The notes under the pieces were generated by a model, which did no database searches, was not told where the DNA came from, and worked only from the letters and a program-made list of their open reading frames with translations. A program made the position numbers and the translations under genes. From Anniella stebbinsi (Eukaryota; Chordata; Lepidosauria; Squamata; Anniellidae), in NCBI GenBank assembly GCA_029215795.1, contig JARDYH010000002.1, positions 273,800,310-273,864,309 of the forward strand: DNA of 64,000 nt. The letters are read 5' to 3'. Shown here piece by piece: positions 43,738 through 54,022 of this stretch (position 1 is the stretch's first letter; every line of letters begins with the position of its first letter).

Positions 43738-45656
43738 ACCAGGCACAGAAACAGCGCCTTTGACTGCGTTACGGCATCCTTTCCCAAGGCCTCACAGTTT
43801 GGCACCCGTCCGACACAATTTTACACCGCCTGGGAAAGCATCACGTCAGACAAATGGGTGTAAACATCATAAAAATGGTTATCGTCTAGAATTTTTCTCG
43901 CAACCACCTCCTTGTCGTCTGCAAATCACCCCGCCGTCCGATCTGTTACTGCAGGAAGTCACCAAGTTACTGCAAAAGGGAGCCATTACAACTCAGACCT
44001 TTCCACGGGATTCTACTCTCGCTATTTTACTGTCCCAAAGCGAGATGGAGGCCGACGCCCTATAATGGACCTCAGGAACCTCAACCATTTCATCGTCACC
44101 AAGAAGTTCCGCATGATATCGCTAGCGACGATACTCCCTCTCCTGCACAGGAACCGTTGGTTTACTCTGCTGGACCTCAAGGATGCATATTTCCACATCG
44201 ACATATTTCGTCCACACCAGAAATTCCTACGATTCACAATTGGACACCGTACCTACCAGTTCAATGTCCTCCCCTTCGGTCTAAAGACGGCGCCACGAGT
44301 GTTCACCAAGTGTATGAGTGCAGTCTGCGCATCCCTGAGGACGTCGGGCATAGAGATTTATCCGTACCTAGACGATTGGCTACTCGTCTCCCCCTCCAGA
44401 GCCAAAGCACAGAAGGACAATGAGATGGTGAGACGACTACTCCGCAGGCTGGGTCTACTAATAAATATGGACAAGTCCATCTTTGTGCCAACACAGACCA
44501 TCCAGTTCATAGGGGTGCTCCTTGACTCTCCAAAGGGACGGGCATTCCTCCCTCTGGAGCGAGCCCTCACAATACAGACCCTTGTGTACAGAGTCATCCG
44601 CTCTCACCGGTTAAAAGCCTTAACACTCCTCAAACTGCTCAGCCTTATGGCCTCATCAGTCTATGTTGTCAGGTGGGCGCGCATGTGCATGAGGACACTA
44701 CAGCAATTCTTGCTAGCCCATTACGCGCCAACCGACAACCCACGACTCATCAAGCTGTCGCTCCCCAACGAGCTACGGGATGACATTGCCTGGTGGACCA
44801 AGTTACACAACCTCGTGGAAGGTCTCCCTTTTGTGAGTCACAGCCCGTCACGGTTTCTGACATCGGACGCCTCCCTGTTGGGCTGGGGGGCTCACTGCGG
44901 CCCGCTGATGATCCAGGGCCAATGGTCCGACGATGACAGGACTCGTCACATCAACTTGCTAGAGCTCCTAGCGGTTCAAAAAGCATTATATGCATTCCAG
45001 ATACACCTCAGGAACCACCATGTGCGGATCGTGTCCGACAATACCACCGTCGTATAGTACATAAACAAGGAAGGGGGCACGCGATCTCCCCCCTTCTCGT
45101 ACTGACTTTAGAAATTATTCACTGGGCGGTCCAGCAAGGCATTCACCTCTCTGCTGTTCACATAGCCGGAACACAGAATATTCAGGCGGATTCGCTCAGC
45201 AGACAATTCCACAACACTCATGAGTGGGAGCTCTCCCCCCGGATCCTCTACCTACTCTTTCATCGGTGGGGAGTCCCCCGTGTGGATTTGTTTGCGACCC
45301 AAGACAATGCTGTCTGCGACACCTATTACTCGAGAGCAGGAGTCGGCAGCTGCTCGATGGGAGATGCCTTCAACATGCCCTGGCCGAAGGAGCTCCTCTA
45401 TGCGTTCCCACCATTTCCGCTGGTGGCCAGAGTAGTCATGAGGCTATTCCAGTTACAGGCCAGTGCCATCCTAATAGCCCCTTGGTGGCCCCATCAGGCC
45501 TGGTTTGCCCCATTACTGGCACTAGCCAAGGGCAAGTACTGGCACCTGCCCGTGCGGACGGACTTACTATCCAGGGATCAGGGCCTAGTCCTACATCTGG
45601 ACCTGCATCACTTAAGACTAACGGCGTGGCGCATACGTCCAGATGGCAAGATCTAG
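43738..45656 (+). pseudogene. DIRS A ORF2 (RT, RNase H, C-terminal domain), broken
   Basis: RT motifs are LLDLKDAYFHIDIF, LPFGLKTAPRVFTK and YPYLDDWLLVS (YLDD at 44365-44376), then FIGVLLDS. RNase H motifs are LTSDASLLGWGAHCG, HINLLELLAVQ and IVSDNTTVV. The C-terminus has VDLFATQDN, GDAF and LIAPWWPHQAWF, a conserved domain after RNase H that in DIRS1-group elements has been compared with DNA methyltransferases. Lesions: in-frame stops near 43861-43880, a frameshift near 44005, an amber codon at 45055-45057 where element B has Trp, and a single-base frameshift near 45095. Confidence 0.9.
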
Positions 45657-46672
45657 ACTTGCCCGTCCCAATACTGAACGTTCTGCGGGAGGCCCGTCGG
45701 CCTGTGACTAGACTCTCTTACGAGAGCAAATGGCGTAGATTTTCAATTTTTACTAGTGCAAGGGGCAGTGACCCAAAGACTTGCCCGGTTGAGAAGGTCC
45801 TTCTTTTCTTACACTCTCTTCATGAAGCGGGCCTGAAAGCCTCTTCCCTTAAAGTCTATCTCGCGGCCATCTCACTCAATCACGATTTGATCCAACAATA
45901 CTCTGTGTTCTCACACCCGCTGATCAAATGTTTCTTCAAAGGCCTGCGTAACCTCCATCCACCACTCCGGACACTAGTTCCCCAGTGGAGCCTCTCTGTG
46001 GTCCTAGCAGCACTAAGTGCCAAACCTTTTGAACCCTTGGCCACGGTTGACATTAAACTTTTGACCCTCAAAGTGGCTTTCTTAGTTGCCATCACTTCGG
46101 CGAGACAAAGTTCTGAGCTCTGCACTCTTCTCGTGGACCCACCGCACACTCAGTTTTTTCGGGACAAAGTCGTCCTCCGACCGGATCCATCCTTTCTTCC
46201 AAAGGTGGCGTCTCCGTTCCATTTAAATCAGGACATCATATTGCCTACCTTCTTTAGTTCACCAGCGGACCCTATTAGCTCAAAACTACACTCCCTGGAT
46301 GTGCGTCGGGCTCTCGCTTTCTACAAGTCGTGGTCCGCGGCCTTTCGGAAATCAAACAGGTTATTCGTGTGCTATGGTGGAAAGGAGAAGGGCCAATCGG
46401 TGTCTACACAGAGGTTTGCACGATGGATCATCCAAACTACCACGTTAGCCTACCAACTAGCTGGGAAAGAAGCACCAGAAGCATTGAGGGCTCATTCCAC
46501 CAGAGCGCAATCAGCCTCTACCGCTTTAAGCCAAGGCATTTCTATCCAAGATGTCTGCAGAGCAGCGACTTGGTCGAATGTTTCGACCTTTGTAACGCAC
46601 TACAAATTGGACATTAGAGCCAGAAAGGACTCTTCCTTCGGTTGGGCTGTGCTCTCCGCAATTCTTCAGTAA
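45641..46672 (+). CDS. DIRS A ORF3, tyrosine recombinase
   Basis: Open to TAA at 46670-46672, about 343 codons from where homology starts. The open frame extends back to 45224, but that part overlaps ORF2 in another frame. The catalytic residues of the family are all present in order: Arg in TSARQSSEL (46103-46105), His-x-x-Arg in AHSTRAQ (46493-46504) and the Tyr nucleophile in VTHYKLD (46601-46603). The N-terminal part (SYESKWRRF, LKVYLAAIS) resembles a core-binding domain. No stop is seen, although ORF1 and ORF2 of the same element are broken. Start codon uncertain. Confidence 0.9.
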   Translation, partial: RWQDLDLPVPILNVLREARRPVTRLSYESKWRRFSIFTSARGSDPKTCPVEKVLLFLHSLHEAGLKASSLKVYLAAISLNHDLIQQYSVFSHPLIKCFFKGLRNLHPPLRTLVPQWSLSVVLAALSAKPFEPLATVDIKLLTLKVAFLVAITSARQSSELCTLLVDPPHTQFFRDKVVLRPDPSFLPKVASPFHLNQDIILPTFFSSPADPISSKLHSLDVRRALAFYKSWSAAFRKSNRLFVCYGGKEKGQSVSTQRFARWIIQTTTLAYQLAGKEAPEALRAHSTRAQSASTALSQGISIQDVCRAATWSNVSTFVTHYKLDIRARKDSSFGWAVLSAILQ

Positions 46673-46718
46673 TATACAGCGGGCCGTCCCTCCTCCGGTA
46701 AGTGATTGCTGATTAATC

Positions 46719-46815
46719 GCCCATAGTGTGTGAAGCACAGAGACCACGAAGAAGAAATGCAGGTTGCTTACCTGTAACCGTAGTTCTTCGAGTGGTCTTC
46801 TGTGCATTCACACAA
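46719..46815 (+). repeat. DIRS A internal complementary region (ICR)
   Basis: 46719-46755 is the reverse complement of the left terminus (GCCCATAGTG..ACCACGAAGAAGAA) and 46756-46815 that of the right terminus (ATGCAGGTTGCTTACCTGTA..CTTCGAGTGGTC). The two termini are therefore represented side by side, as in the DIRS model where the ICR templates circle closure. Confidence 0.92.
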
Positions 46816-46949
46816 CCCTCCCACCATCCCCTCTTGGCCTCGCTGTGTTTGCCAGGTCATGGGGAGCACTATTGCGCATGCATGCTCTCTTTCCTATATT
46901 TTTAAATTCAGATTGATTTATCTCGTTCGCAAGGCAATTGCGGTCTCAT

Positions 46950-47134
46950 AGAACTGAGGTAAGCGGGAACCCGAGCATGCGCGATAGGGCGGTGGGGGGA
47001 CGGGTTCCCGCCAAAAGAGTCTAGGCTATAGAAGTAGTTCCCGAATGAGGCTCGGCGCCGGTGCGAGCCCATAGTGTGTGAATGCACAGATGACCACTCG
47101 AAGAACTACGGTTACAGGTAAGCAACCTGCATTT
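46950..47134 (-). repeat. DIRS A right inverted terminal repeat and terminus
   Basis: 46950-47095 (AGAACTGAGGTAAGCGGGAA..GTGCGAGCCCATAGTG) is an inverted copy of the left ITR. The outer 40 bp, ending GTAAGCAACCTGCATT, are absent from the left ITR and match the ICR instead. Confidence 0.9.
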
Positions 47135-48057
47135 ATGCCTTGTGTCTCCCTATAGAGAGACACAGGATTGCTGTTTTGGTACCTAGTTCTGCCTGTGGAT
47201 TCTGCAGTGGCCAGTTGCACAGATTCTATGGATTTGTGGGGTGTTCTTTTGGGGTTTTTTACTTTCTGGAATTTTACACATATTTAGTCATAGCAAAATA
47301 CGTAAAAAAACATTAAAAAAAAAAGTCTATCCAAAAAAGTGCATTTCCACCATAGGCTAAAGCATAAAAATGCATGCTGGGGGGGGGGACGTGTGCATTT
47401 GGTGTGTGTATGCATTTTTGCAAGTGCAAATTTGCACAATTTTGAGAAATTGGAAAAAATCCAATTCCGTCAGTGAGCAGATGACAGAACAAAAGGCGCT
47501 CACAATCTGTATAATGCAAATGGAATAGGTTTTATAAAATTTGGACATCCATACATGCAAGTTATTAGTTGGTATATGTTGATCAAGTGATGGGTATGCG
47601 TGGGTGAAACTTCCTCCAGCAAGGCCCCAGCTAAAGGATAGTATCATCCTTTATCTAAACCTTTTACACTTCTTTGTGAAATGTTCTATTTTGAAGTGAC
47701 TCTTAGATGAAGACGGGGGATCTCAATCCCACCCCCTGTCATTAGATTTCTGTGCCTTTCTCATGAAAAGCTCATCTAGGAGTTGATTTTTCCTTTGTGA
47801 AAGGATGTTCATGTTTGTGGTGGGGAGCTGGAATAACAAAGGACTGTGGATTATTGGGGGGGGGGGTTAGAAAGCATTTAACAGTAGACTGGATCCTGCT
47901 ACTGTTTGTTGAACTTTCCTGAAAAGTCCATGTAGACTTTCCATTTTTATTTGATGATTTTCATGACATTCATATATAGGTATTATTCTGTAGAAGAAAG
48001 TACAATGTCAGAAAGACAAAGATAAACATATATGTTTGTGCTCTATCTGGAGACTTT

Positions 48058-48269
48058 GGCCAGATCTATACCAAGCAGGATATAGCGGTATGAAAGCGGC
48101 ATATAAAAGGCAGGAGCCACACTACTGCTTTATAATGGTATTGAAGTGCACTAAAAACTGGTGAGGCCCATTGACACATACCATATACCACTATATCCTG
48201 CTTGGTGTAGCTCCTGCCTTTTATATACATTTTTCATACCTCTATATCCTGCTTGGTATAGATCTGGCC
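48058..48269. mobile_element. Non-autonomous TIR element, 'GTGTAGAT' family, copy 2
   Basis: The left end GGCCAGATCTATACCAAGCA is inverted exactly at the right end (TGCTTGGTATAGATCTGGCC). The TATATCCTGCTTGGT segment appears twice near the right end, and a second inverted pair (ATATAAAAGGCAGGAGC) lies inside. It is 212 bp and non-coding. Confidence 0.85.
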
Positions 48270-49205
48270 TTTGTATGATTTCTGTGTTTGATTCACAATG
48301 ACTTTTCTCTAATGAATATATAACGTTTCAAGGAGAAAATCCACCTGAATAATTACCTTCCATATATATTAGCTCTTAAGTTTTAGTTCTTTTCACTTTA
48401 TTTCATTTTTAAACAGAATGTTTGGTAAGTAGAAAAATATTATAATTTATAGGATTTGCAGTTGCATTTATTGGGGCATCAGCAAGAATGTAATGAGCTG
48501 CAGAATGGGAATTCCTGCTTCACTTGCTTCAAACTGGTTAGTTAACAGTCAGCATGGTTGCACCTTTTCAGTGGAAAGGTCACATTTGCATCTTTGTTTC
48601 TAATTACCACACTCTGTTTTCAGCCTATACCTTCAAGATGTAACTTTTTTTTTGGTTGTTGCTTTAAAGGGAATGAATTTAGTTTTTCATTAGTGAGATG
48701 TAGACTCCAAGTATGTATCACACAGTTCAGGATTTTTCCTTTCTGGCAGTGCATCGTTTTCTGGCCTCTAATGAACATCTTACTTCTATGGATGAGTTCT
48801 GTTGGCCTTCTGAATATGTGGAATAGAATGAGCAGGAAGTAGGGCATGCTTCAAAACAGCAATTGCGCAATCTAGTCATGTGCAACGGTGGCATGCATGG
48901 CTCTAGAAGGGGCATGCGTGTTGAGATTTCCCTCAAAAGGTGCACCCAGTCAGTTTGATGGAATCCTAATGAGCCTTGTGCTATAAATGTAGGTGATACA
49001 CAGTATGGAAGCCTGCTTATCCAAGAGGATCTTCCTTCCTGCAACCAGAGAAGAGTTTATATATAGGAGGACATAAGTGCTATTTATTCATAGCTTCTTT
49101 TAAATTCACGTAGTAAAGGGTTATTCATGGCATATTTTAAATTTTATTATTGAGTATTTTATTGTTGGTAGCAGCCTTGGACATTTTTCATGGAAAGGCA
49201 AGGGT

Positions 49206-49552
49206 ACAGAAAGTCAGGCCTGGGGATTAAATCTTATGCCGGGGACCCCAATCCAGCCCTCTGGGGTTCCCCAAAGGCCACACTCCCTTTCCCTTCCCCC
49301 ACCCCATTCCCCCCAACTGATTGTTTACTGGTTTTGTGTAGTTTCCACCCCCTGATTCTAAACAGCTGAAATGCTTTCCCTTAAGTAAGAGCTTAAGTCT
49401 AAAATATGCTGGAAGTTTTAGTATTTTGACCCCTGCTCTTCATGCCTTTGGCCTTCCCCCTTCGCTTTTGGACCCACTCATCACTGGAATGCAGGAACGA
49501 GACATTCTCTGAGATGGAATTTAGCCCTAGGGCTGAAAGAGGTTCGACATAA
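49206..49552 (+). mobile_element. Non-autonomous hAT-like element, copy 3
   Basis: CCCCAATCCAGCCCTCTGGG, AGCTGAAATGCTTTCCC, AAATATGCTGGAAG and GGGCTGAAAGAGGTTCGACA match the copies at 8701 and 28321. Terminal bases are eroded, so boundaries are approximate. Confidence 0.7.
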
Positions 49553-49839
49553 TTTATTTTCTGTTCCTCGGAACCACAATATCTTGCTTTAGCATGAAAG
49601 TGAACACTGCTTTCATTCTGGTGTCTAGGAATTTTATCATTTTCAGTGTTCATTTCAGTATCAATTTAAAACACCAAGATACGTGTTACAAACATATCCT
49701 GTTTCTGTTCTTTTTCTTTTTTAAATTTCCTCATTCTTGGTATATTTTACTTACACGTGCGCAATAATATTGCCAATGGTATAATGTTTAAATTTTAAAT
49801 TATGCCATAATTCACCCCTAGGACAATTTCTGAATCTAT

Positions 49840-49841
49840 TA

Positions 49842-49879
<38 letters not shown>

Positions 49880-49880
49880 T
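49840..49880. repeat. TTA microsatellite
   Basis: A run of TTA units. Confidence 0.95.
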
Positions 49881-50542
49881 GTAATAGTAGTAGTACAGGA
49901 AAGACTAGTGATGGACAGAACAGTCTTAATCTAGTTTGTGTCCATTTCACATGTTCTGAGGTGGTTCCGTTCCGTTTCCTAAGAAGTCCTTTTAAAATCT
50001 ATACCAATTTAGAAATTTTAAAAACTGCTTTCGAGGTATTTATGAGGTGGTCTGAGGGCTGCCTCTGTTCCTTCTTATTTTCTACAGATACTACCCATGG
50101 TAATATAGACAAAGGGTTTCTGAGGCCCTGGCTTTGTTTATAGTCCATTACCTTGCCGATTTAACACTGTCTCCGTAGAAGAAGAGCATATTTCTACATT
50201 TTTAAAAAAGTCACAGGAACAGAAATCTCAGTGATTTTACATATAAACTGACAATGGCGCTATGGACCTTTATTTTCTTCCACCCTCTTTGACCACTCTT
50301 TTTGAATAATAATGAAGAGTTTCTGTTCTGTTTTACCCTCTCATTTTCTCAATGACAAAAATATTCCTTTTCGTGGATCCCCCCCACAAGACTGCTTTTT
50401 GCAGCATTACTTCATGCCCTTAGACCAGGACTGCACAATGGAAGGCTGATGAACTGATTGCTGCTTCCTCCTTAAATATTTTTAGTCTCCTGGAGGAATT
50501 CCAAATACCCAATATTTCTGGCCCTTTCCCATTTTGTGGGGA

Positions 50543-50745
50543 TATTTATTTATTTATTTATTGGATATACTGCCTTTCTATTATAAAATAGTACTCGTAG
50601 TAGCCAACAGCAATAAATACAAGATAAAATGCAACATTATAATTGAATAATGAAAGCAAATCTTTAAGAAAAGAAATAAACAGTTAAAACTTGCTCCAGC
50701 AAATAAGTCAGCTACCTGTCTGAATAAAAATGTTCTAGCCTAGGG
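50543..50745 (-). mobile_element. L2-like LINE 3' end, minus strand
   Basis: A TTTA-repeat tail followed by ATATACTGCCTTTCTATTAT and antisense AAACTTGCTCCAGC..AATAAGTCAG. It is similar in layout to 36316-36745. Confidence 0.6.
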
Positions 50746-50870
50746 CCCACCCAAGACATTCAGAACATTTGGGGGCAAAAGGGAGGCCCCTTTTTGAGAA
50801 CCTGTTTCTCCCTTGTAAGCTTCCAGAACCTTCTGTCCCATCTTTTCCAACCTCTACCATGTCTCCATTC

Positions 50871-50873
50871 TCC

Positions 50874-50904
<31 letters not shown>

Positions 50905-51085
50905 TTTATTACCCGCCTCTCCCTCCGGATCGAAGCGGGGAACAACATCAAACACAAAATACACAAAACTGATTAAAAGCACATAAAACAATACATCATT
51001 AAAATACCAATAAAATACCAATAAAAACACTTAAAATTCATCTGTGTAGGCCTGCCGGAAGAGATCAGTCTTCATGATCACTCAT
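50871..51085 (-). mobile_element. L2-like LINE 3' end, minus strand
   Basis: An AAT tail is followed by TTATTACCCGCCTCTCCCTC, GAAGCGGGGAACAAC and CCTGCCGGAAGAGATCAGTC. It is the same family as 18872-19412, but without the 89-bp duplication. Confidence 0.7.
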
Positions 51086-52111
51086 TCACCAAGCCTTATT
51101 TCTGTCACACTCTCCTACCTGAATGCCTTCCACAGTTCTGTCCCTCCAGCTTTACCACAATAACTACCACCATTACCACACTCCTTTCCCTTTCCGGTCC
51201 CAGGACTAGTTAACTGTTGCCTGTGCTGTGTTCTGAAATATGGATATATCATAAATATATCTATATATCAGAATAAAATTGCCTTAATTGGCGTTCAGTT
51301 TTTATGTCTGGCTTGGGATAGTGTCTGTGCTTCTGTGAAAGCTGTTGCAGTAAATTTCTTGGGAGGAGAAGGAAATCCCCCCTTTTTACAATAAGAAATG
51401 TGTTGAAAGGTGACATTTGCTATATTAAAAATAAAATACCACAGGTTATGATTTACATACACATCTTGAAGAGGAATTAAGGATAGACATAAGGTATTTC
51501 TAACTGGACTAGTTCATAACACTAATGTCATATCCTCTCATTATTTGTAATACATTGCCAATGTGGATAGTTTATAAGTATTACTTTAAAAAGAAGAAGA
51601 AACAGTGTTTGATGCTGTCAAACAATAACCTTGTCTCAGAATGTAGGTTGTTTTTTTTAAGGCTTGTCTTCTTTGAGCCTGCAGCTATGCAATCTATATT
51701 ATAATGCATGTGTACAGAACTCTGTGTGCACGTCACGTGAGTTCATGTTTATGAACTGTACAGACGTGACCTTTCCCAATCTCTTAACCCAAGTTAAGAG
51801 ATGGGGAATATTTCATAAGCTTGCATGTGTCTCCCCACCCACCTTTTCCTTGCTTTCTACTGCTCGAATTTCCAACTTCCTTCCCTTTCTGGTTGGTTTG
51901 AAAATCTTGGTTAAAGCTAATCATGGTTCGCCTTACTCATTGCAGATATGATTCTAGCTATGGCTAGCACTGGAATGTCAACGAGAGAAAGGAGACCAAG
52001 TGACCATGACCATAGCTTAGAGATTGAGAATTGCCATGTCTTCCTTATGGCAGAGGCAGATGTATAAACAAATACAGTCATAATTTTAGTTTTTAAAAGT
52101 TTATTCCAACA

Positions 52112-52448
52112 TTTATTTATTTATTTATTACATTTATATCCCACCTTTTCTTCCTCCAAGGAACCCAAGGTGGTGTACATAATCCTCCTCCTCTCCATTT
52201 TATCCTCATGACAACTCTTTGAGGTAGTTTGGGCTGAGAGGCTGTGACTGGCCCAAAGTCACAGAAAGCCTATCTACACTACTGCTTTAAAACAGTTTAT
52301 AACAGTTTTAACCGGTTTAAAACTGTTAAAGACTGTTTTAAAGCAGTAGTGTAGATGGGCTCCCAGTGTGCTTCCATGGCCGAATGGGGACTAGAAGCCG
52401 GATGTTCCAGTTCCCAGTCCAATACTCTAACCACTACATCACACTGGT
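52112..52448 (-). mobile_element. Sauria-type SINE, minus strand, split by a palindrome
   Basis: A TTTA tail, CATTTATATCCCACCTTTTC, CCAAGGAACCCAAGGTGG and AACTCTTTGAGGTAGTTTGG follow the squamate Sauria SINE body. The minus-strand head GATGTAGTGGTTAGAGTATT carries the tRNA-like box A, with the 5' end AACCAGTGTGATG. A palindrome at 52267-52361 is inserted in it. It is diagnostic of squamates if the identification is right. Confidence 0.8.
52267..52361. mobile_element. Palindromic member of 'GTGTAGAT' family inserted in the SINE
   Basis: Left arm AGCCTATCTACACTACTGCT and right arm AGCAGTAGTGTAGATGGGCT form a near-perfect hairpin of about 47-bp arms. The SINE sequence continues on either side. 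Confidence 0.85.
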
Positions 52449-52584
52449 TCTTAACTAAAAATGTGTTTTGATTGCCAAACAGCGAAACTAACTTAAATGG
52501 CTGAAATATTCCAATAGGCATCATTGTTAGCATGAAAACAACAAATGGATTTTATCAATGATGGAGTTTATCAATGATATCAAT

Positions 52585-53132
52585 GAAGCCACCGTTGAGT
52601 GATAGAGGATATGCCTTGCCTGTGGAAAGTCCCAATTTTAGTTCATAGCATCTCTACCTTTAAAAAAAAGAGAGAGAGAGAGAGAGATCTCAAGTAGCAA
52701 GGCTGGGAAGAACTCTGTCTGAGGGTGCCTCTACAAGAGGCATTTAAAGCTCTTTCAAGGTGCATTAAAAAAATTACCTCTACAAGAACGGAGTGCAAAT
52801 CGGGCGTAGAGGCACGTTATCTCCCCGATTATGCGCATTATCGAATGCGCGTTAAATCGCGAGTTTTATTTTGCTCTGTCCATTAAAGCGCATTTTGACT
52901 GTGTGAATAAGCGCTTATGCGCATTAACTACTTGTAAAGCGCATTTTGGACATCTGTTAATGCGCTTCGCCGCCTCTCGCCGCCTCTCGTGCAGAGGGAT
53001 TAGGCGTAAATGCGCTTCTGCGATTATGCGCATAATCGCCTAACCAGGCGCAAAAGCGAATCCTTGTAGAGGGGACCTGAGAGGAAACATTACTGGACTA
53101 GATGGATCAATGATCTGAGCAGGTATAAAGAA
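52585..53132 (+). mobile_element. tRNA-derived SINE split by a CTNAG element
   Basis: The head GCCACCGTTGAGTGATAGAG and AGTCCCAATTTTAGTTCATA (eroded box A and box B) is followed by an AG run (about 52667-52686). Next come GGGAAGAACTCTGTCTGAG, the inserted element 52724-53076, and the tail GAGAGGAAACATTACTGG..ACTAGATGGATCAATGATCT. It matches the SINE at 17850-18030 once the insertion is set aside. Confidence 0.8.
52724..53076 (+). mobile_element. Non-autonomous TIR element with CTNAG target duplication, copy 2
   Basis: A 353-bp element with ends GGTGCCTCTACAAG and CTTGTAGAGGGGAC. It is flanked by CTGAG at 52719-52723 and 53077-53081. The interior is rich in GCGCAT and GCGCATTAA motifs and has no gene. 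Shares termini and internal sequence with 929-1271 in opposite orientation. The duplicated site inside a SINE independently confirms both ends. Confidence 0.9.
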
Positions 53133-53230
53133 GTCTACACAAAACTTTCTAGTAATAGTGGGTGCGGAGGGAAATCTTTCACAAAGCCAATGACTTCTGA
53201 CTTAGTCTATGACTTATGTCGTGATTTCTA

Positions 53231-53318
53231 AGGCTGCAATCCTATGCACACTTTCTTGGAGGTAAGCCCCATGGAACCCAGTGGGACATACTTCTCAGTG
53301 GGTATACATGGAATTGTA
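53231..53318. repeat. Palindromic ~90-bp repeat, copy 10
   Basis: GGCTGCAATCCTATGCACAC, GGAGGTAAGCCCCATGGAA and a CAGTGGGACATACTTCTCAG arm, in family order. Confidence 0.85.
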
Positions 53319-53569
53319 AATCGATGAGATGTTATTACTCTGCATTCTGTGAGTGGCATCCAATGTCACATGACTGGATTTCCACTTGTGCAATTGGACA
53401 TTATCTTTTTTCATCTCTTTTGCATCAGGGGGTCCTTCAACCCTCCAGAAAAGATTTGGGGATGCCTGTGGAGGTGACAGGGGGAATCTGTTCCACCCGT
53501 GCTGCCCATTCTGATGGCAGGCAGACACACCATGAATACAACCATGTAGCTTTAAGCATGTTATAAAAA

Positions 53570-53815
53570 AGCTCAAGACATTTTGCTGCCTAAAACAAAA
53601 CAGCAAATGGCACCTCCCCAAACAACTCAAGCTGCATCGTGCTAGCCAAGTTATTTTAACACAGGAGATAGAAAATCCCACAACCACTTCTCTTCATCTC
53701 TAGCAGTAAAATACAATAACAACAAATTAAATAACACCAAATGACATCTCAAACCTGCTGCCTGAGGCAGGTGTTTCATTCTGCCTAATGGCAGGGCCGG
53801 CCCTGAGGCTAAACT
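53570..53815 (-). mobile_element. hAT-like GCAGGGCCGGCC element end (minus strand)
   Basis: The right end CTAATGGCAGGGCCGGCCCT reads on the minus strand as AGGGCCGGCCCTGCCATTAG followed by CAGAATGAAACACCTGCC. A related start occurs at 55039 (CAGGGGCAGCTTTAGCGTTA). Left boundary not determined. Confidence 0.5.
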
Positions 53816-53930
53816 ATTCATAGTTTGTTTGGCGCTAGTAGAAGCATTTGGCATAATCAATCAGAAAATGTATTTTTCTCAATCCCAATATCCTCCTTGT
53901 CAGTTTCAAATGTAATATTTGCTTCTCTTA

Positions 53931-54022
53931 GGCTGCAATCCTATTTCCACTTACCTGGGAGTAAGCCCCAGTGGACTCACTGGGACTTACTTTTGAGTAC
54001 ACATGTATAGGATTGTGCTGTT
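53931..54022. repeat. Palindromic ~90-bp repeat, copy 11 (well preserved)
   Basis: GGCTGCAATCCTATTTCCAC, CTTACCTGGGAGTAAGCCCC, ACTCACTGGGACTTACTTTT and ATGTATAGGATTGTGCTGTT. One of the clearest copies, useful as a reference. Confidence 0.9.

Larger units (their letters stand above)
40443..43763 (+). pseudogene. DIRS A ORF1 (Gag-like), broken
   Basis: The first ATG matches that of element B ORF1. The N-terminus keeps eight Cys/His residues in the same spacing (C10, C13, H23, C26, C29, H34, C39, C42), a possible zinc-binding module. The middle is Ser/Pro-rich and encoded by many TCGGTACCG-like repeats. An LTR interrupts it at 41197-42327. Beyond, compensating indels lie around 43240-43275, a frameshift near 43330, and a premature TAG at 43653-43655 precedes the ancestral TGA at 43761-43763. 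ORF1 presumably encodes the nucleic-acid-binding structural protein. Confidence 0.88.
40056..47134 (+). mobile_element. DIRS-type retrotransposon, element A (complete, degraded)
   Basis: DIRS elements copy through reverse transcriptase but integrate with a tyrosine recombinase instead of an integrase, so they lack ordinary LTRs and target duplications. Element A shows the full layout. It has a left inverted terminal repeat, ORF1, ORF2 (RT, RNase H and a C-terminal domain), ORF3 (tyrosine recombinase), an internal complementary region and a right inverted terminal repeat. Its ends share a TT with the empty-site flanks and no target duplication is seen. It lies sense to PCDH15. A 1131-bp LTR interrupts ORF1, and stops and frameshifts break ORF1 and ORF2. 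Confidence 0.93.

Noticed and set aside
45224..45640. N-terminal extension of the DIRS A recombinase frame
   Set aside because: This part is the +1 reading of ORF2 C-terminal coding sequence, and homology with element B starts near 45641.
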